This document shows, in pieces, positions 45,042 to 53,613 of a stretch of DNA of 64,000 nucleotides. The translations under genes were made by a program, and so were the position numbers. Each line of letters starts with the position of its first letter. The first letter of the stretch is position 1. Source of the stretch: CAVSLM01 sp963728895 (GTDB lineage Bacteria; Pseudomonadota; Gammaproteobacteria; JBBQDK01); the NCBI GenBank assembly GCA_963728895.1, contig CAVSLM010000008.1, positions 186,001 through 250,000 of the forward strand, in the 5' to 3' direction. The notes below the pieces were generated by a model that saw only the letters and a program-made list of their open reading frames with translations, did not search any database and was not told the origin of the DNA.

Positions 45042-45521
45042 ATGCTTGTCCTGCAACTGCTGCTGGTCGTGGTGGTGGCCAACGGTGCGCCCATCCTGCT
45101 GCACAGCCTGTGCGGCGATCGCCTGGATTGGCCCCTCGACGGCGGCCTGCGTCTGCCCGATGGCAGACCGGTGTTCGGTCCTTCCAAGACCGTGCGTGGC
45201 GTCGTCGGCGCGGTTGCGGCGAGCGTCGCGGCAGCTGCAGTCCTCGACCTCGGAGCGCGCATCGGGCTGCTGATCGGGGTCGGGGCGATGGTGGGCGACC
45301 TGCTCTCGAGCTTGACCAAGCGCCGGCTGGGCATCGAGCCGAGCGGGCGGGCACTAGGCCTCGATCAGATTCCGGAGGCGGCGGTCCCCATGGCGCTGAT
45401 CGCAGGCGAGCTGCAGCTCTCCGCGTCGGACCTGTTGGCGGTGGTGGTGGCGTTTTTCGCCAGCGGTCTGCTGCTTTCGCGGCTCCTGTTCCGGCTCAAC
45501 ATCCGCCGCCGCCCATATTGA
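45042..45521 (+). CDS. CDP-archaeol synthase (DUF46/CarS) family membrane protein
   Basis: A 159-residue integral membrane protein with four to five spans. The motif PDGRPVFGPSKTVRGVVGAV and the following GDLLSSLTKRRLGIEPSGRA-LGLDQIPE are the CarS/CdsA-like active-site region. In archaea CarS makes CDP-archaeol. Bacterial homologues are thought to transfer cytidylate to a lipid phosphate, but their substrate is unproven. The divergent neighbour is a PmtA-like methyltransferase. Confidence 0.82.
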   Translation: MLVLQLLLVVVVANGAPILLHSLCGDRLDWPLDGGLRLPDGRPVFGPSKTVRGVVGAVAASVAAAAVLDLGARIGLLIGVGAMVGDLLSSLTKRRLGIEPSGRALGLDQIPEAAVPMALIAGELQLSASDLLAVVVAFFASGLLLSRLLFRLNIRRRPY

Positions 45522-45533
45522 GCACGCGCCGGC

Positions 45534-46547
45534 TCACGGGGCGCTGCGCGTCAGGCGGTGCAGGGTCACTTCCGGCGGGCAGTTGAGGCGCACGTCGACG
45601 ATGCAGGAGCCTGCACCCACCGACGTGTAGCCGACCAGCTTGTGGTGGCGCCAACGCCCGGCACACAACCGGCGCGGGCAGCGGGCGTTGTACAGGATCG
45701 GGAATCCGCCCGGAAGGCAGATCTGTCCGCCATGGGTGTGGCCGCAGAACATCACGTCGAAGTCGGCATGCGCAGCATGCTGATAGACCTCCGGCGAGTG
45801 CGACAGCAGGATGGACGTACCGTTCGCAGGGATGTCGGCGGCCGCCTTCTCCAGATTGTCGGCACGGAAGTAGTGCGGGTCGTCGATGCCGGCCAGGTAG
45901 ACTGCCGCACCACCGCGCGCCAGCGCGACCGACTCGTTGAGCAGCATGCGGATGCCCATCGCCTCCAGGGCGGGCACCATGCGGATGGAGTCGTGGTTGC
46001 CGAGCACGGCATACACGGGCTGGCGCAGGTGTGCGCGCAGGCGTTGCATGGCTTGCAGGGACGGCTCGAAGGCGCCGTAGGTACGGGCGCGGAAGTCTCC
46101 GGTGAGTACGCACACGTCGTACTGCAGGCCGCACACCGCATCGATCAGGGCCTGGGGCGTCTTGCCATTGATGTCCAGGTGCAGGTCGCTCAAGTGCAGG
46201 ATCGTATAATTTTCGAACGCCTCGGGCAGCGCGGGCAGCACGACGTCGTTGCGCCTGACCCGGATGTCGAGCGCGTTGCGCCGGCCGCGGCTGTGCAGAC
46301 CGACGCAGCGCAGCACGTTGCGGATCACGGAATGGATGGAGTACCAGTTCTCGATGTGGAACCAGTTGCGCCCGTGGCCGAAGATGTGTGCCTCGTAGTC
46401 CTTCTCGATGCCGATGCGCCGCTTCAGGTGCAGGTCGCCGATGCGCTGAACAAGATAATGGTAGCTGGCTTCGTCCAGACCCAGGGCCGATGCGCCGGAC
46501 CGGGCCGCAGGGGGCGCCTCGCGCTCGGCGGAAGGCGCGATGCCCAT
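45534..46547 (-). CDS. Calcineurin-like metallophosphoesterase (YkuE-like)
   Basis: A 337-residue protein. An N-terminal extension (about 1-110) contains RIGIEKDYEAHIFGHGRNWF. The phosphoesterase domain has HLSDLHLDINGKTP, VLTGDFRART, VLGNHD, LLSHSPEVY and FCGHTHGGQICLPG. There is no clear membrane anchor. The start overlaps the ATP-grasp stop by one base (TGATG), so it is the last gene of a tightly coupled three-gene operon with the ATP-grasp ligase and a metallopeptidase. Confidence 0.88.
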   Translation of the reverse strand: MGIAPSAEREAPPAARSGASALGLDEASYHYLVQRIGDLHLKRRIGIEKDYEAHIFGHGRNWFHIENWYSIHSVIRNVLRCVGLHSRGRRNALDIRVRRNDVVLPALPEAFENYTILHLSDLHLDINGKTPQALIDAVCGLQYDVCVLTGDFRARTYGAFEPSLQAMQRLRAHLRQPVYAVLGNHDSIRMVPALEAMGIRMLLNESVALARGGAAVYLAGIDDPHYFRADNLEKAAADIPANGTSILLSHSPEVYQHAAHADFDVMFCGHTHGGQICLPGGFPILYNARCPRRLCAGRWRHHKLVGYTSVGAGSCIVDVRLNCPPEVTLHRLTRSAP

Positions 46548-47572
46548 CAGGCCACCGCCCGCGCGCTGGCGCGCAGTCCCAGGCTCAGGATGCGCTGCAC
46601 GAAACGTTCATAGCTCATGCCGGCCTTCTCCGCCGCGGCCGGCCCGTCCTCGTAGCGTGCGATGCCCGGATTGGGATTGGCTTCCAGGACGAAGATAGTG
46701 CCTTCGGTGTCCATGCGCAGGTCCATGCGCGCGTAGCCGTTCAGGTCCAGGATGCGGCACACGCGCTTGCACACGCCGACGATGCGCTCGCGCGCGCCGT
46801 CGGGCAAGGGACGCGCGAACTGGAAGTTGATCCCCCAGCGTTCCCGGTACTTCATGTCCCATTTCACTTTGTACGTGGCCATGCGCGGCATGCCGGGTGC
46901 GAACTGATCGAAGGTGAGCTCGCGTACCGGCAGCACGTCGTAGCGCGTGTTGCCCATCACCATGGCATAAAGCTCGCGCCCGTCGATGTACTGCTCGGCA
47001 ATGGCATCGTTCTGCGTGAGCTCGTGTATCAGGGCCACGCGATCGCGGAGCTGCTGTTCATTCTCCACGTAGGAGGCCTGGGCGATGCCGATGGAGCCTT
47101 CTTCTATCAGCGACTTTACCACCATCGGATAGCGGAGTCTGCGGATGCGCCGATAGGGTTTGGCACGCGGAAACACCTCGAAGTCCGGCACGTGGATGTG
47201 GTGGTAGCGCAACAGTTTCTTGGAGATGCCCTTGTCACGTGCGAGCACGAGCCCGCGCGGATTGCACCCGGTGTAGGGCACCCGCATCATCTCCAGATAG
47301 CTCACGATGTAGTAGTCGAGCTCACCGCGGCCGGCGAATTCCTCCAGCAGGTTGAAGGCGATGTGCGGCTGCCATTCCTCGATGGTCTGGCGGATGGGCG
47401 CGATCTCGTCATACACACCCACCACCCGGACCTCGTGCCCGAGCGCGAGCAGGGCGTTCTTCACGTCGTACTCGGTTTCGTAGAGATCCATGCGCGGATC
47501 TTCCGCGTCCCGCAGATCCTCCGGTGGCACCAGGCTCGAGTGCACCAGCAGCATCACGCGCAGCCTCTTCAT
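46547..47572 (-). CDS. ATP-grasp ligase (D-Ala-D-Ala ligase-like)
   Basis: A 341-residue ATP-grasp enzyme. ATP-site elements are MVVKSLIEEGSIGIAQASYV, EQYIDGRELYAMVMGN and the metal-binding FVLEANPNPGIARYE. The N-terminal part (NLLEEFAGRGELDYYIVSYL, YTGCNPRGLVLARDK) follows the Ddl fold, but the gene is not beside cell-wall genes. It probably joins an amino acid or peptide to another amine. It is translationally coupled to a metallopeptidase before it and a metallophosphoesterase after it. The product is unknown. Confidence 0.85.
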   Translation of the reverse strand: MKRLRVMLLVHSSLVPPEDLRDAEDPRMDLYETEYDVKNALLALGHEVRVVGVYDEIAPIRQTIEEWQPHIAFNLLEEFAGRGELDYYIVSYLEMMRVPYTGCNPRGLVLARDKGISKKLLRYHHIHVPDFEVFPRAKPYRRIRRLRYPMVVKSLIEEGSIGIAQASYVENEQQLRDRVALIHELTQNDAIAEQYIDGRELYAMVMGNTRYDVLPVRELTFDQFAPGMPRMATYKVKWDMKYRERWGINFQFARPLPDGARERIVGVCKRVCRILDLNGYARMDLRMDTEGTIFVLEANPNPGIARYEDGPAAAEKAGMSYERFVQRILSLGLRASARAVA

Positions 47573-48537
47573 AGCGCGATGTGAAAGCCGCCGCCGTGCA
47601 GGTTGTTCATCACCAGCATGGTGAGGCAGGCGGTGACGTCGAGCTTCATCTGGGCATCGTCATGGCCGACGTGCAGATCCAGCTCGTCGCTGCGCCGCGC
47701 CATGTCCTGCAGCACCTGGTGGATGCGGTAGCGATACTCCGCCGTCCAACGCGACACCGTGGCGAGGATCTCCAGACCCACCCGTTCGAGATACGCCGAG
47801 GCAGGCTGCTTGTGCATGTCGGCCTCGTCACGCGAGAACAGTCGCAGCAGATGCTGGTCATAGAAGCCGGGGTGTTCCCCTCCGTAGCGCGTCTGCTTGG
47901 CGGCATAGTATTCACCAAGGGTAATGCGCAGTGAGCGCAGCGGAATCGGTTGGCGCCTGTTTCGTACCCGCGGCCGCGTCCCTTTGATCTCTGTCATCAG
48001 CTTGTCGACATACTGCAGCTTCTTCAGCGCCGACCAGCCCTGATAACGCGTTCGCCAGTCGGAATTCGGCTTGAGCCACACCGCAAAGGTCTCGGCCCAG
48101 TCCTCGTGGGCATGGCTCTGCGCGTACCAGTCATCGAGGTGGATCACGAAGCGTTTGCTGTAGGGTTTGGGCAGGTAGTGCTCGGGATAGGGCGCGTTCG
48201 GATTGCCGAACTGCTGGCGCCAGCCCGCACGCCGCTGCAGCAGATAGGCATTCACCAGGGCATGACCGGTTTCGTGACGCAACAGCTTCATGCAGGCCGC
48301 GCGCGTTCCACCTTCGACATCGAGCATGTGCTCGCGCTCCAGGCGCTTGAGGCGCGGGTGGGCGAGAAAGAACGGAATCGCGATGCCCGGGACGCCGTCG
48401 GGACAGAACCATTCGTCGGACAGCCAGCAGTGCGGGCGGAAGGCGAAACCTTTGCGTTGCAGCTCGGCGTGGAGCTGTGCGATGCAGGACTCGAGCTCGG
48501 TGCCGGCGATGCTCAGACCGAGATCCGCAATGCGCAT
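47569..48537 (-). CDS. Putative zinc-binding metallopeptidase
   Basis: A 322-residue protein. The zincin motif is LLRHETGHALVNAYLL (H88, E89, H92), with a downstream HEDWAETFAVWL that may supply the third ligand. The N-terminal PHCWLSDEWFCPDGVPGIAI-PFF and the KPYSKRFVIHLDDWYAQSHA segment agree with the family of uncharacterised putative zinc-binding peptidases. No signal peptide is present. It is the first gene of an operon with an ATP-grasp ligase, so it may mature or degrade the ligated peptide. Confidence 0.8.
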   Translation of the reverse strand: MRIADLGLSIAGTELESCIAQLHAELQRKGFAFRPHCWLSDEWFCPDGVPGIAIPFFLAHPRLKRLEREHMLDVEGGTRAACMKLLRHETGHALVNAYLLQRRAGWRQQFGNPNAPYPEHYLPKPYSKRFVIHLDDWYAQSHAHEDWAETFAVWLKPNSDWRTRYQGWSALKKLQYVDKLMTEIKGTRPRVRNRRQPIPLRSLRITLGEYYAAKQTRYGGEHPGFYDQHLLRLFSRDEADMHKQPASAYLERVGLEILATVSRWTAEYRYRIHQVLQDMARRSDELDLHVGHDDAQMKLDVTACLTMLVMNNLHGGGFHIAL

Positions 48538-48693
48538 CTCCAGCAGTTCGTCGGTGGCGAGGCGCGCCCATGGATAATGCGGGCTTCGCCGACCGTCGTA
48601 GCGCGGGCCGCGCGTGGAAGTTGCCCGCTGGTAGTGGACCGGAATCGCTCCGTCCTCCCTCGGTGGACGACCGCGCCGCCGCGTTCCGCCAGC

Positions 48694-49788
48694 TCACGCG
48701 CTCGCCGGTTGCGCTCGGTGCCGGCGTCCGGGGAGCACCTCTCTGAGCCTTGTGTGCGCCTCGCGCAGCAGCCGTTCGGTGGTCAGCCAGTCAATGCAGG
48801 CATCGGTGACCGATACGCCGTAGCGCAGCTGCGAGCGGTCGGCGGGGATCGGCTGATTGCCCCAGTGGATGTTGCTCTCCAGCATCAGCCCGATGATGGA
48901 ACGATTGCCGTCGACGATCTGACCGATGCAGTTCTGCGCCACCAGCGGTTGCAGTGCGGGGTCCTTGACCGAATTGCCGTGGCTGCAGTCGACCGCGATG
49001 TTCGCCGGCAGGCTGTGCCGCTCGAGCTCGCGCTCGCACATTGCCACACTCACCGAGTCGTAGTTGGTGCTTCCCCCGCCACCGCGCAGTACCACGTGCG
49101 CATAGCGGTTGCCGCGAGTGCGGAACACCGCGCACTGGCCGTCCTGGTTGATGCCCAGGAAATGATGGGGGCGCGACACCGAGTGCAAGGCGTTGATGGC
49201 CACTCCGAGGCTGCCGTCGGTGCTGTTCTTGAAGCCGACCGGCGTCGACAGTCCGCTCGCCATTTCGCGATGGGTCTGCGACTCGGTGGTGCGCGCCCCG
49301 ATGGCAGTCCAGGTGATGAGATCGGAAAGATATTGCGGCGAGATGGGATCGAGCGCCTCGGTGGCGCTCGGCAGCCCCATCTCCGCCAGATCCAGCAGCA
49401 GCTTGCGGGCCAGATACAGGCCCTGCTCGATGTGGAAGGAGTCATCCATGTACGGATCGTTGATCAGCCCTTTCCAGCCGACCGTGGTGCGTGGCTTCTC
49501 GAAGTACACGCGCATCACCAGGAACAGCGTGTCTGCGACTTCGGCGGCAAGACACTTCAGCCGCCCGGCATAGTCAATTGCCGCCTCCACGTCGTGTATC
49601 GAGCACGGCCCGACCACCACGAACAGGCGCGGGTCCTCACGGTCGAGGATGCGGCGTATGGTTTCCCGGCCGTGCAGCACGTTGGTCTGGGCGCGCGGCG
49701 TCAAGGGCAGATCGCGCTTGATCTGCTCCGGCGTGGGCAGCAGGTCCTGAGAAAGGACGTTGACGTTGTCGAGTGGTTCAGCAGACAT
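48694..49788 (-). CDS. 3-deoxy-7-phosphoheptulonate synthase (DAHP synthase, class I)
   Basis: A 364-residue AroF/G/H-type enzyme that condenses phosphoenolpyruvate and erythrose 4-phosphate at the entry of the shikimate pathway. Motifs include VVVGPCSIHD, MRVYFEKPRTTVGWKGLIND, PSATEALDPISPQYLSDLIT, GARTTESQTHREMASGLSTP-VGFKN and VDCSHGNSVKD. Which of the feedback-regulated isozymes it represents cannot be told. It stands alone. Confidence 0.95.
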   Translation of the reverse strand: MSAEPLDNVNVLSQDLLPTPEQIKRDLPLTPRAQTNVLHGRETIRRILDREDPRLFVVVGPCSIHDVEAAIDYAGRLKCLAAEVADTLFLVMRVYFEKPRTTVGWKGLINDPYMDDSFHIEQGLYLARKLLLDLAEMGLPSATEALDPISPQYLSDLITWTAIGARTTESQTHREMASGLSTPVGFKNSTDGSLGVAINALHSVSRPHHFLGINQDGQCAVFRTRGNRYAHVVLRGGGGSTNYDSVSVAMCERELERHSLPANIAVDCSHGNSVKDPALQPLVAQNCIGQIVDGNRSIIGLMLESNIHWGNQPIPADRSQLRYGVSVTDACIDWLTTERLLREAHTRLREVLPGRRHRAQPASA

Positions 49789-49897
49789 CGTGATTCCAGC
49801 GGTCGCTGCGGGCGTTCCCCCGGGTAGGTCGGACCCCGGCCATTAAATACACAAACCCGCCGGCGCTCAAGCACACGCCGAACCTTGCGTGGCGGAC

Positions 49898-49926
49898 AAA
49901 AAAAGACCCCGCCTTGCGGCGGGGTC
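49898..49926 (-). terminator. Terminator of the cold shock gene
   Basis: Stem GACCCCGCC / GGCGGGGTC (49905-49913, 49918-49926) with a TTGC loop (GCAA on the transcribed strand). It is followed on the minus strand by seven T's (the A-run at 49898-49904). A textbook rho-independent terminator. Confidence 0.9.
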
Positions 49927-49958
49927 CCTGATCCTCCAACGGATCCCGAAACGATGCC

Positions 49959-50165
49959 TCAGCCGGCGATCGTGACGTTGCGAGCCTGCAGACCCTTGGG
50001 GCCGCGCTCGACCTCGAAGCTCACGACCTGCCCCTCGGTGAGGGAGCGGAAGCCGGCGGCCTTGATGGCGGTGTGATGCACGAACACATCCTCGCCTCCA
50101 TCCTGCGGAGTGATGAAGCCGAAGCCCTTGGAATCATTGAACCACTTTACGGTACCAGTGCGCAT
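49959..50165 (-). CDS. Cold shock domain protein
   Basis: A 68-residue CspA-type protein: TGTVKWFNDSKGFGFITPQD with RNP1 (KGFGFI) and RNP2 (DVFVHHTAI). It binds single-stranded RNA or DNA as an RNA chaperone. The roughly 240-nt region upstream, before adenylate kinase, probably includes a long 5' leader as is usual for such genes. A terminator follows. Confidence 0.95.
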   Translation of the reverse strand: MRTGTVKWFNDSKGFGFITPQDGGEDVFVHHTAIKAAGFRSLTEGQVVSFEVERGPKGLQARNVTIAG

Positions 50166-50407
50166 GAAAAAACCTCAGAGACGGTTAAGCCAGTGTTTGT
50201 CGCGTGCAGGAGCGGTGGAGGAATTGCGGGAGGGACCCGGTTGGGGACTTCCGAAACGACCGGCGACAGCAGCTGCAGCGCGACGAGTATAGCGGCCACC
50301 GCGCGAGAATACTACGGTTTTCTTACCGCCGGGCGGTGGGTTAGCTGCGCTCGCCGGTCCTGGGCGGGGCCGGGGGGGGCGGGTGCCGGCGGGTGCCAAC
50401 CGTACCT

Positions 50408-51064
50408 TCAGCCGGCAAGTGCGGCGAAGACCCGATCCCGGATGACTTCCACGGACCCGATGCCATCCACCCGGCGGTAGCTCGGCGCGCCGGGAGTGCC
50501 GCTGCGCGCCCATTGGGAATAGTAGTCGACCAGCGGCTCGGTCTGGGCGTGATACACCTCCAGACGTTTGCGTACGGTCTGTTCGAGATCGTCCTCGCGC
50601 TGGACCAGCGGCTCGCCGGTGACATCGTCGCGTCCCTCTACGCGCGGGGGATTGAATCGCACGTGGTAGGTGCGTCCCGAGCCCGGATGCACGCGCCGCC
50701 CGCTCATGCGGTTGACGATCTCCTCATCGTCGACGCCGATCTCGAGCACGTAATCGATGCCGATGCCGAGCGCCTTCATGCCCTCGGCCTGGGGGATGGT
50801 GCGCGGGAAACCGTCGAGCAGATAGCCGTTGGCACAGTCCGGCTCGTGCAGGCGCTCCCGCACCAGATCGAGGATCAGTTCGTCGGAAACGAGTCCGCCG
50901 CTGTCCATGATTGCCTTGGCCTGCTTGCCGAGGGGAGTTCCCGCCTTGACCGCCGCGCGCAGCATGTCGCCGGTCGAGATCTGCGGGATGTCGAAACGTT
51001 CCTTGATGTAACCGGCCTGGGTTCCCTTCCCCGCGCCGGGTCCGCCGAGCAGAATCAGTCGCAT
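50408..51064 (-). CDS. adk: Adenylate kinase
   Basis: A 218-residue long-form adenylate kinase interconverting AMP, ADP and ATP. It has P-loop GGPGAGKGTQ (residues 7-16), QISTGDMLRAAV, LLDGFPRT and the LID domain from GRRVHPGSGRTYHVRFNPP. The LID lacks the four zinc-binding cysteines found in Gram-positive forms. The ATG is preceded by AAGGAGGT. Confidence 0.97.
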   Translation of the reverse strand: MRLILLGGPGAGKGTQAGYIKERFDIPQISTGDMLRAAVKAGTPLGKQAKAIMDSGGLVSDELILDLVRERLHEPDCANGYLLDGFPRTIPQAEGMKALGIGIDYVLEIGVDDEEIVNRMSGRRVHPGSGRTYHVRFNPPRVEGRDDVTGEPLVQREDDLEQTVRKRLEVYHAQTEPLVDYYSQWARSGTPGAPSYRRVDGIGSVEVIRDRVFAALAG

Positions 51065-51253
51065 GAACTTAGACCTCCTTGCACCGTATTGTGCCGCGCA
51101 TTGTCCAGGCCCGGGTGGACATGCACCATTCAGGATCTTTGATGAGCGGATGGATGAAATTTATCTTTCCTTAGGGTGTTCCCTAGTGGAGCGGACCGAA
51201 CGTCATGGTAAACTCCGCGCGAGCCTCACACGCAAGCCATGGAGAGCGACTAC

Positions 51254-51739
51254 ATGACCGAGCCTACGAAGAGCCCTGGCGACAAGCGCACCACCATCAG
51301 CAAGCCGACCGCGGTATCCAAGCCTGCCACCAAGCGTACGGCGACGCGCAAGACGGCGTCCCCCACGCCGGACGTGGAGACAGCCATGTCCGACATCGGG
51401 GCGCCCGCCACGGTTCCAGCGACCAGTGCCGCACCGCCAGTCAAGCGCACGACCTCAACCAAGAAGTCAGCACCGCGCGGCGCCACGGTGTCCGATGCCG
51501 ATCCGGTCGCACAGCCGGCAGCGCCGATGCCTCCGAGCACGGCGCGCCACGCGCAGCCCGGCAATGGCAACACGCGCACCGCGCAGCCGACACCGCGTTC
51601 TGCGGTGGGTCCCGAACAGCGCTGGAAGATGATTTCCGAATCCGCGTACCTGCGCGCCGAACGCAATGGCTTCGCCGGAGATCCGGTCGAATACTGGCTG
51701 GCTGCGGAAGCGGAAGTCGATGCGCTGATCAAGGCCTGA
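51254..51739 (+). CDS. DUF2934 domain protein with low-complexity N-terminus
   Basis: A 161-residue protein. The first 115 residues are a disordered Thr/Pro/Ala/Lys-rich region (TKRTATRKTASPTP and similar). The C-terminal about 40 residues (ISESAYLRAERNGFAGDPVE-YWLAAEAEVDA) match DUF2934, a short helical domain of unknown function. GGAG nine bases upstream favours the ATG giving MTEPTK over the one five codons earlier. It is divergent from adk. Confidence 0.8.
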   Translation: MTEPTKSPGDKRTTISKPTAVSKPATKRTATRKTASPTPDVETAMSDIGAPATVPATSAAPPVKRTTSTKKSAPRGATVSDADPVAQPAAPMPPSTARHAQPGNGNTRTAQPTPRSAVGPEQRWKMISESAYLRAERNGFAGDPVEYWLAAEAEVDALIKA

Positions 51740-51746
51740 CATCCTT

Positions 51747-51775
51747 CGGCAGGCAGCGCCGCGGCGCGCCTGCCG
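51747..51775. terminator. Hairpin between convergent genes
   Basis: Stem CGGCAGGC / GCCTGCCG encloses a second dyad GCGCCGCGGCGC. No T-run follows. It lies just behind the DUF2934 gene and before the end of the convergent haem-binding-like gene, so a bidirectional terminator or stabiliser is possible. Confidence 0.4.
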
Positions 51776-51871
51776 ATCGGTTTCGGTCCCGCGTGGCCTG
51801 GCGAACGCGGCTGCGCGGTGGAGAGGACGGTACGGACGTGCGCCGAAGGCGTGCGTCGGGGCGAGTGACGT

Positions 51872-52378
51872 TCAGAACGCCAAACGGTCCTCTATGGCTG
51901 TGATTCCGGCCTGCGCGCATTTTTGATCTTCGGCGGCCCGCGGCGCGCCCGAAACACCGACGGCGCCCACCACCGAGCCGGCCGCCTCCACCGGTACGCC
52001 GCCGCCGAGCATCAGCGCCTCGCCGATGAAGCGCGTTCCCGACTCCGGCGCTCCCGGTTGCGTCGCCTCGGCCAAGCTCAACGTGTCGGAGCGAAAGCTC
52101 GCGGCGGTCCAGGCTTTGCGCCGCGCCGTCTCTGGCGTATGCACTCCGGCGAGGCGGTCGCGCAGCATGACCTGAGCCACTCCGCTGCGGTCGACCACAG
52201 CGACCGATACCTGATATCCGGCCTGCCGGCACGCCTTCAGCGTCGCCTGCGCCAGTGCCAGCGCGGTCCCCAGCGTCAGTCCGCGATAGGTGACGAGCGC
52301 ATCCTCCTCCTGCGCTGAACCCCGGCTGCAGGGAAGCAGCACGAGCAGTGCAAGGGCCGCACGCCAGTGTCTTTTCAT
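51872..52378 (-). CDS. GlcG/HbpS-family protein, exported
   Basis: A 168-residue protein with a signal peptide (MKRHWRAALALLVLLPCSRG-SAQ). The mature part fits the GlcG/HbpS fold: YQVSVAVVDRSGVAQVMLRD, RRKAWTAASFRSDTLSLAEA, GEALMLGGGVPVEAAGSVVG and AVGVSGAPRAAEDQKCAQAG. HbpS binds haem extracellularly and GlcG-like proteins are associated with small-molecule metabolism. The ligand here is not known. Confidence 0.85.
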   Translation of the reverse strand: MKRHWRAALALLVLLPCSRGSAQEEDALVTYRGLTLGTALALAQATLKACRQAGYQVSVAVVDRSGVAQVMLRDRLAGVHTPETARRKAWTAASFRSDTLSLAEATQPGAPESGTRFIGEALMLGGGVPVEAAGSVVGAVGVSGAPRAAEDQKCAQAGITAIEDRLAF

Positions 52379-52555
52379 GGATCGAGCTCCTCGGTTGAAT
52401 GCGATGGAGGGGGCCGCGATGGTCCGGCTCCCTGTGCAAGCCTAGCCCGAAGATCTCACCAGTTACGCGGTGGCTGGCCGGTAGGGGAATGGATCGCGGG
52501 GAAGGTCTGGCATGCTTCATGAGCACCGAGCGATGATACACGCTTCACGCCGCCG

Positions 52556-52704
52556 GCCTGTCCCGGTTCTGGCGGTTTCTCGCTCGCTCTGAGCTTGGTC
52601 TTCACAAGGGGTAGCTACGGCTACCCGTTTCGCTACAGCCCGGCGCCGGGGTTGCTGCGAATTCCGCCAGCTCCCGGGATGCTGGTGAGATTTCCGGGCA
52701 GGGC
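52556..52704 (-). repeat. Long dispersed repeat (family L), inverted copy
   Basis: Its reverse complement begins TGCCCGGAAATCTCACCAGC and continues ATCCCGGGAGCTGGCGGAAT-TCGCAGC, matching the copy at 3055-3260 over about 155 nt. The strongest identity is at the two ends (the other end is GAGCGAGCGAGAAACCGCCA-GAAC). A weaker GATCTCACCAG relative lies near 52455. Together these account for most of the gap between the HbpS-like gene and mtfA. Confidence 0.75.
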
Positions 52705-52761
52705 TGCATCGGCTTCGGGCGTGGCATACGCGCGGACCTGGAGCGGACGCGGCAGGGGCCT

Positions 52762-53565
52762 ATGATGCGACGAATCACCCAGTGGGGCAGGCAGCGTACC
52801 CTACGCCGTCACCCACTTGCGGATGACCTCTGGTCGGAGCGCCTGCAACGGCTTCCGGCACTGCAGGGACTCAATGCCGCCGAGCAGCAGCGGCTGCGCG
52901 ATTTCGCGACGCTGTTCCTGCACGAAAAGACCATCCAGGGTGCGGATGCACTGCAGGTGACCGATGAGATGCGCGTCACCATCGCCGCCTGGGCCGCGCT
53001 GCTGATCCTCTACCTCGATCCCGGTTTCTACCGCGGCTGGCGCGAGATCCTCATCTATCCCGACGCCTTTCTCGCCCCTCGCGAGCGCCGCGACGATGCC
53101 GGCGTCGTGCATCTTTCCGAAGAGCCGCTGATCGGTGAGTCGTGGACACAGGGGCCGGTGATCCTTTCCTGGTCCGACGCCCAGCCGCGCTCCTGGCAGG
53201 ACGGCCGCAACGTCGTGATTCATGAGCTCGCGCACAAGCTCGACATGCTGAACGGCGCCGCCAACGGCATGCCGCCGCTGCACGCCGGTATGGTGCGGGA
53301 ACGCTGGACGCAGGTGTTTTCCGAAGCCTATCAAGTGCTGCAGGCGCGGCAGCTGTCCGCGGCGCAGCAGATCGAGCGCTATGCGTTGGAGAGCCCGGCG
53401 GAGTTCTTTGCCGTACTGAGCGAGTACTTCTTCGAGGATCCGTGGCGCGTGCGGCGCATGCTGCCGCATGTCTACGAGCAACTTGCGCTGTTCTATCGGC
53501 AGGATCCGTCGGCGCGGAGATCACCCTCCGGCGCGCCATCGTTGATGATGGGAACGGTTCCGTAG
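52762..53565 (+). CDS. MtfA-like (M90) zinc metallopeptidase
   Basis: A 267-residue protein. The zinc motif is VVIHELAHKLDMLNGAANGM (H154, E155, H158), with the third ligand probably in ESPAEFFAVLSEYFFEDP. In E. coli, MtfA is a cytosolic aminopeptidase that binds the repressor Mlc and so affects glucose uptake. Length and layout are typical. The start codon is doubled (ATGATG). Confidence 0.92.
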   Translation: MMRRITQWGRQRTLRRHPLADDLWSERLQRLPALQGLNAAEQQRLRDFATLFLHEKTIQGADALQVTDEMRVTIAAWAALLILYLDPGFYRGWREILIYPDAFLAPRERRDDAGVVHLSEEPLIGESWTQGPVILSWSDAQPRSWQDGRNVVIHELAHKLDMLNGAANGMPPLHAGMVRERWTQVFSEAYQVLQARQLSAAQQIERYALESPAEFFAVLSEYFFEDPWRVRRMLPHVYEQLALFYRQDPSARRSPSGAPSLMMGTVP

Positions 53566-53613
53566 CAGGGGCGGCACGTGGCCGACCCCGAACATGAATG
53601 ATTGGGCGATCGT

